Origin: Podaxis mareebaensis
Taxonomy: Eukaryota > Basidiomycota > Agaricomycetes > Agaricales > Agaricaceae
NCBI GenBank assembly: GCA_018524725.1
Contig: JAEUWP010000364.1
Span: 35,134-99,133, forward strand
Length of the DNA: 64,000 bases
Direction: 5' to 3'
The notes beneath the pieces were generated by a model that did no database searches, was not told the origin of the DNA, and was given only the letters and a program-made list of their open reading frames with translations. This document shows positions 60,985 to 64,000 of the stretch, piece by piece. Position 1 is the first letter of the stretch. Each line of letters opens with the position of its first letter. A program made the position numbers and the translations under genes.

Positions 60985-61183
60985 GCAACAAAACTGTTCC
61001 AATGAGTAATATTGACCCAATAAATCAGGCTAAATTAATTACATAATAAAACTTGATGGGATCAAAGTTAAGAAACTAGGCTATTCTCAGAAATATTTTG
61101 GAGGTAGTCACCTTAACTAGTTCAGAGATATTGTAATTTCTTTCTAAAAGTTCCAAACATTGGAACAGTTTTGTTACTCACTG
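60985..61183 (-). repeat. right terminal inverted repeat of the Tc1-like element
   Basis: About 199 bp. The inner 20-mer is at 60985-61004 and the inverted outer copy at 61158-61177, with one mismatch. It is followed by CACTG and the TA target site. Confidence 0.85.
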
Positions 61184-61343
61184 TATACTTAAGCTAGGGA
61201 GTGGCTATCTCAGTAGATGGTTCACAAGTGCTAGGATCTACCAAGAAGGATGATAGTAAGTAGGTGGCAAGACAAGTGTCCAATTAAGCACACTTAAAGG
61301 TCAAAACTTCTATTAGTTGAGAATATGACCAATAGAGAGTTTA
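61184..61343. other. flank of the Tc1-like element
   Basis: CpG-poor, AT-rich sequence immediately after the TA target site. Nothing recognised. Confidence 0.4.
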
Positions 61344-61871
61344 CTACCACACTGATTGTCTTCCAGCCATGTGCCCATGATGAGTTAAAGTCATTAGCAA
61401 TAGTTTGGACATAGAGGCCATTGGTTGGGCATCTGCCATTGCTGAGTCAGCCATTCCATGGAACAACTTGTATTTGCTGCATGTCTTATAGGCACCAAAT
61501 AACAAGGCAGTTATGCTGCCTGGAGGGGGGGGATTGGCCCAAGTTAGAGGGACATGATTGTGAAATGCACCTTTGGCCTCAAGGAACCTGATGAGTTCAC
61601 AAAGGGCAGCAAAAGTATGTTGGTCACTGCTTGATTTGACTTTTTGTGGAGAGAGACCTTGAATTTCCTTACAGACACTATCTAAGAGATCTGTAATAGT
61701 GAAGGCTTTATCCTCATCATTGTCCTTGACCTTGTCAGGAATGGGAGTAGGTGGGAGGGTGGAGGAAGCAGCTTTGGGAGTTGTCTGCTTGAAAGGGAGG
61801 GAGATTGGTTTTATTAGGCAGTATTGGGCAGGGGGTATCTGCTTACCTTTCCCTGTGCTGAAGTGCACCAT
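61344..61871 (-). CDS. unrecognised 175-codon reading frame in repeat DNA
   Basis: Starts MVHFSTGKGKQIPPAQY and ends HMAGRQSVW. The middle has a charged stretch (DKVKDNDEDKAFTITDLLD), a helix-like LCELIRFLEAKGAF and WANPPPPGS. No known domain is recognised. The frame is uninterrupted, which stands out because the neighbouring elements are full of stops. It could be a fragment of a transposon-encoded protein or a chance frame in CpG-poor DNA. Confidence 0.35.
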   Translation of the reverse strand: MVHFSTGKGKQIPPAQYCLIKPISLPFKQTTPKAASSTLPPTPIPDKVKDNDEDKAFTITDLLDSVCKEIQGLSPQKVKSSSDQHTFAALCELIRFLEAKGAFHNHVPLTWANPPPPGSITALLFGAYKTCSKYKLFHGMADSAMADAQPMASMSKLLLMTLTHHGHMAGRQSVW

Positions 61872-62300
61872 GGTTCACCTCCTCTTCAGTGGAGGGTTCA
61901 TGAGTAGTATGCAGTGTGCAAGGAGCTTCCAAGCTCCTGCAGTTGGCCTTCTATGGCCAATCTTCCTTCCCCACCTTTCTAGCCATCTGCACCCAACTTT
62001 CTGACTGCCCAAGTGCAGTCTGGATCACCTCCTCTTCAGCAGAGGGTTCTCAGATTATGCATACAGCCAATCTTCTTGCTGCTTTCCCCACCACCTGCAC
62101 CTAACTTTCCAGTTGCCCAAGTGCATTCTGGATTGCTTCCTCTTTGGCAGAGGGCTCTTAGGTCACATTCAGTTCTATTTTGTCCAAGGTATGCATTTTT
62201 TTTATCATTATTTTATTTCCCTACTAAAATACCTCAATCTGGAACAGTTGCCTTTGATGCACTTGCATCCCTGCTGCCTAGTACTCTCTGCTTCCCTTGT
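61872..62300. repeat. copy 1 of a duplicated block with about 110-150-bp internal repeats
   Basis: Related segments recur, each with a CCTCCTCTTCAGCAGAGGG-like core (near 61876, 62026 and, as CTTCCTCTTTGGCAGAGGG, near 62135) and a CCAATCTTC segment. The part from about 61965 is repeated at 62907-63250, about 949 bp downstream. Confidence 0.75.
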
Positions 62301-62890
62301 ATCCCTGCCTTTGGGCCTTCCCCAGCACCTACAACTGTGTTTATATATTAGCCATTGGGTCTCAAAGGTGCATGTTTCTTTTTTATTGTATTAAACTTTC
62401 CTGCCCCATCCTCTGATCCAGCACAGTTGCCTTTGACACAGGCACATCCCTGCTACCTGGTGCTCTCCACTTCCCTTGCATCCCTACCTTTGGGCCTTCT
62501 CCAGTGCCTACAACTGTATTCACATATTAGCCATTGGGTCTTAAAGATGCATGTTTCTTTTTTATTAGATTAAACTTCCCTGCCCCATTCCCTGATCTGG
62601 CACAGTCACCTTTGACACAGGTGCATCCCCACTGCCTGATGCTCTCCATTTCTCTCTCATCCCTGCCTTTGGGCCTTTCCCACTACCTACAACTGTATTT
62701 GCATATTAGTCATTGGGTCTCAAAAGTGTGTGTTTCTTTTTTACTGTATTAAACTTCCCTGCCCCATCCTCTGATCCAGCACAGTCACCTTTGACACAGG
62801 TGCATCCCTAATGCCTGGCACTCTCTACTTCCCTTGCATTCCTGCCTTTGGGCCTTCTCCACTACCTGCAACTATATTTGCATATTAGCT
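62301..62890. repeat. tandem array of a 179-bp unit, about 3.2 copies
   Basis: The landmark TTGGGCC recurs at 62311, 62490, 62669 and 62848, exactly 179 bp apart. Each unit contains CATTGGGTCT, a TTTCTTTTTTATT tract, CCTGCCCCAT and CCTTTGACACAGG. Units differ mostly by transitions. The array breaks off near 62890. Confidence 0.9.
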
Positions 62891-62906
62891 ATATCCAGCA
62901 CAGTTG

Positions 62907-63420
62907 TAATCTTCCTTTCCCACCTTCCTAGCTGTCCATGCCTGACTTTCCAACTGCCCAAGTGTGGTCTGGATTGCCTCCTCTTCAGCAGAGGGTTTTC
63001 AGGTTAGGTGTATGGCCAATCTTCTTGCTGCTTTCCCAGCTACCTGTACCTAACTTTCCAGTTGCCCAAGTGTATTCTGGATTGCCTCCTCTTTGGTAGA
63101 GGGCTCTTAGGTTGCATTCAGTTCTATTTTGCCCAAGGTATGTGTTTTTTTTATCATTATTTTATTTCCCTATTAAAATACCCCAATTCAGAACAGTTTG
63201 CCTTTGATGTACTTGTATTCTTGCTGCCCAGTACTCTCTGCTTCCCCTGCATCCCTGCTACCTGGTGCTCTCTATTTCCCTTGCATCCCTGCCCTTGGGC
63301 CTTCCCTATCACCCACAACTGTGTTTGCATATTAGCTGTTGGATCTCAAAGGTGAGCTTTTCTTTTTTATTTTGTTAAAACTCCCTCCTGTCTCCTGATC
63401 CAGAACAATTGCTTTTAATA
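62907..63420. repeat. copy 2 of the duplicated block
   Basis: Matches 61965-62340 with an offset of about 949 bp (for example the T-rich tract before ATCATTATTTTATTTCCCT at 62195 and 63145). Near 63250 it passes into a partial 179-bp unit with the TTGGGCC landmark, so the duplicated segment included the start of the array. Confidence 0.8.
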
Positions 63421-63774
63421 TGGTTGCATCCCCACCACCCAGTGTTCTTTGCTTCCCATCCAGGTATATATCCTCTGCTTGCCTGTACCCATCATCCCTT
63501 CTAACAATCCTTATAGGACAAGAACCTGACCTACTTATAGTTGTTATTATATTTATATGTAGCTAGACTTGTAGGTAATTGTATTTGTCTTTTGGCCTTG
63601 GACAGGTTGGTGCCCCTGCTCCAGGTCAAGAGATTGTAGCTTTAGTTAACAATTTGACTTTGTTATAGTAGGTATGATATTATTTGGATCTAAAATTACA
63701 CATGTCATGGATACTTATTTAATGTTATCAATGATTAAACATGATATATCATATCTCTATCTTCAACCACTACC
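63421..63774. other. AT-rich, CpG-poor stretch
   Basis: No gene or clear repeat boundary seen. It contains short T-rich tracts and leads into an open frame that starts at 63775. Confidence 0.4.
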
Positions 63775-64000
63775 ATGCCAGCTAAGAGAGTTACTTGTGC
63801 TGCCCAAGAACATATTGTTGTTGCTAGTTCCATTCAGAGGCTAAAGACACCCTTGGCTAGTGATTCCTCTGGTAAATCAGACCCTAATTCATCTCTGACA
63901 CCTCTAAAAGCCATTACTCCACTAAGTCCTCTCTCCTCACTCAGCCCATCTCCTCCAAGAATGTCTTCTCTCAGTGACCTTAGTAGACTTACCTCACTTA
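63775..64000 (+). CDS. possible partial reading frame running off the right edge
   Basis: ATG at 63775 opens 75 codons without a stop up to the window end. The protein starts MPAKRVTCAAQEHIVVASS and is then Ser/Pro/Leu-rich (SPLSSLSPSPPRMSSLSDL). It resembles a disordered N-terminus and could belong to a transposon protein. Not identified. Confidence 0.3.
   Translation, partial: MPAKRVTCAAQEHIVVASSIQRLKTPLASDSSGKSDPNSSLTPLKAITPLSPLSSLSPSPPRMSSLSDLSRLTSL

Larger units (their letters stand above)
53294..61183 (+). mobile_element. Tc1/mariner-family DNA transposon, split by an LTR retrotransposon
   Basis: The element begins CAGTGAGCAACAAAACTG and ends with the inverted form at 61183, flanked by TA on both sides (53292-53293 and 61184-61185), the target dinucleotide of Tc1/mariner. 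Without the retroelement and one target-site copy it is about 1.6 kb, normal for Tc1. It has about 200-bp terminal inverted repeats and a single transposase gene. The copy is dead: frameshift, stops and a 6.3-kb insertion. It must have arrived before the retroelement inside it. Confidence 0.92.

Noticed and set aside
62301..62890. Regular spacing considered as a CRISPR-like array
   Set aside because: Units are contiguous 179-bp tandem repeats without unique spacers, and the genome is eukaryotic.
62113..63355. Plus-strand frames of 70-115 codons repeated along the 179-bp array
   Set aside because: They are the same repeat unit read again and again. The unit length, not 3n (179), and the lack of known motifs argue against coding.

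Overview
The window is nuclear DNA of a filamentous basidiomycete, most likely an Agaricomycete. The evidence is dense short introns (about 45-60 nt) with GTRNGT donors and YAG acceptors, very small exons, and a chitin deacetylase and a zinc-cluster regulator of basidiomycete type. It also carries a Tc1-like element and a chromodomain Ty3/gypsy element. I cannot name the species. Long gene-poor gaps of 2-5 kb between housekeeping genes, and nested transposons at the right end, suggest an expanded genome.

Layout. (1) 1-4970, minus strand: XRN1, the 5'-3' exoribonuclease, cut by the left edge, with an unusually fragmented 5' end. (2) 4971-8931: gap with a 140-bp tandem duplication. (3) 8932-11257, minus: GMP synthase. 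(4) 11258-15452: gap. (5) 15453-16954, plus: three-repeat Myb regulator. (6) 19068-20824, plus: aldose 1-epimerase-like protein. (7) 22312-22850, plus: ribosomal protein eS10. (8) 23514-24624, minus: NAD(P)-binding Rossmann protein. (9) 25014-26372, minus: secreted chitin deacetylase. (10) 30372-34032, minus, and 35556-37220, plus: a divergent pair made of a Zn2Cys6 regulator and an Sfp1-like zinc-finger protein. (11) 42468-46465, plus: a large disordered regulator with an AreA-N/GATA-like N-terminus and a DUF3295-like C-terminus. (12) 49015-52503, plus: mitochondrial Lon protease. (13) 52.8-64 kb: repeat territory. A Tc1/mariner element (53294-61183, TA target site) is split by a Ty3/gypsy chromovirus (54327-60616, 260-bp LTRs, CATGG target duplication). 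Beyond it lie a 179-bp tandem array and a roughly 949-bp larger duplication.

The genes do not form a pathway cluster. They are a mixture of core functions: RNA decay, purine synthesis, translation, mitochondrial proteolysis, sugar handling, cell-wall remodelling and transcription. I rebuilt each gene model exon by exon from conserved protein sequence and splice signals, and every model keeps an open frame through all its junctions. The most striking internal pattern is the use of microexons (4, 6, 10, 11, 12, 17, 18 and 20 nt) in several genes, some of which encode parts of DNA-binding or catalytic motifs. The most striking large-scale pattern is the change at about 52.8 kb into CpG-poor transposon DNA. 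The retroelement there is broken mostly by TGA stops, as expected from cytosine deamination.
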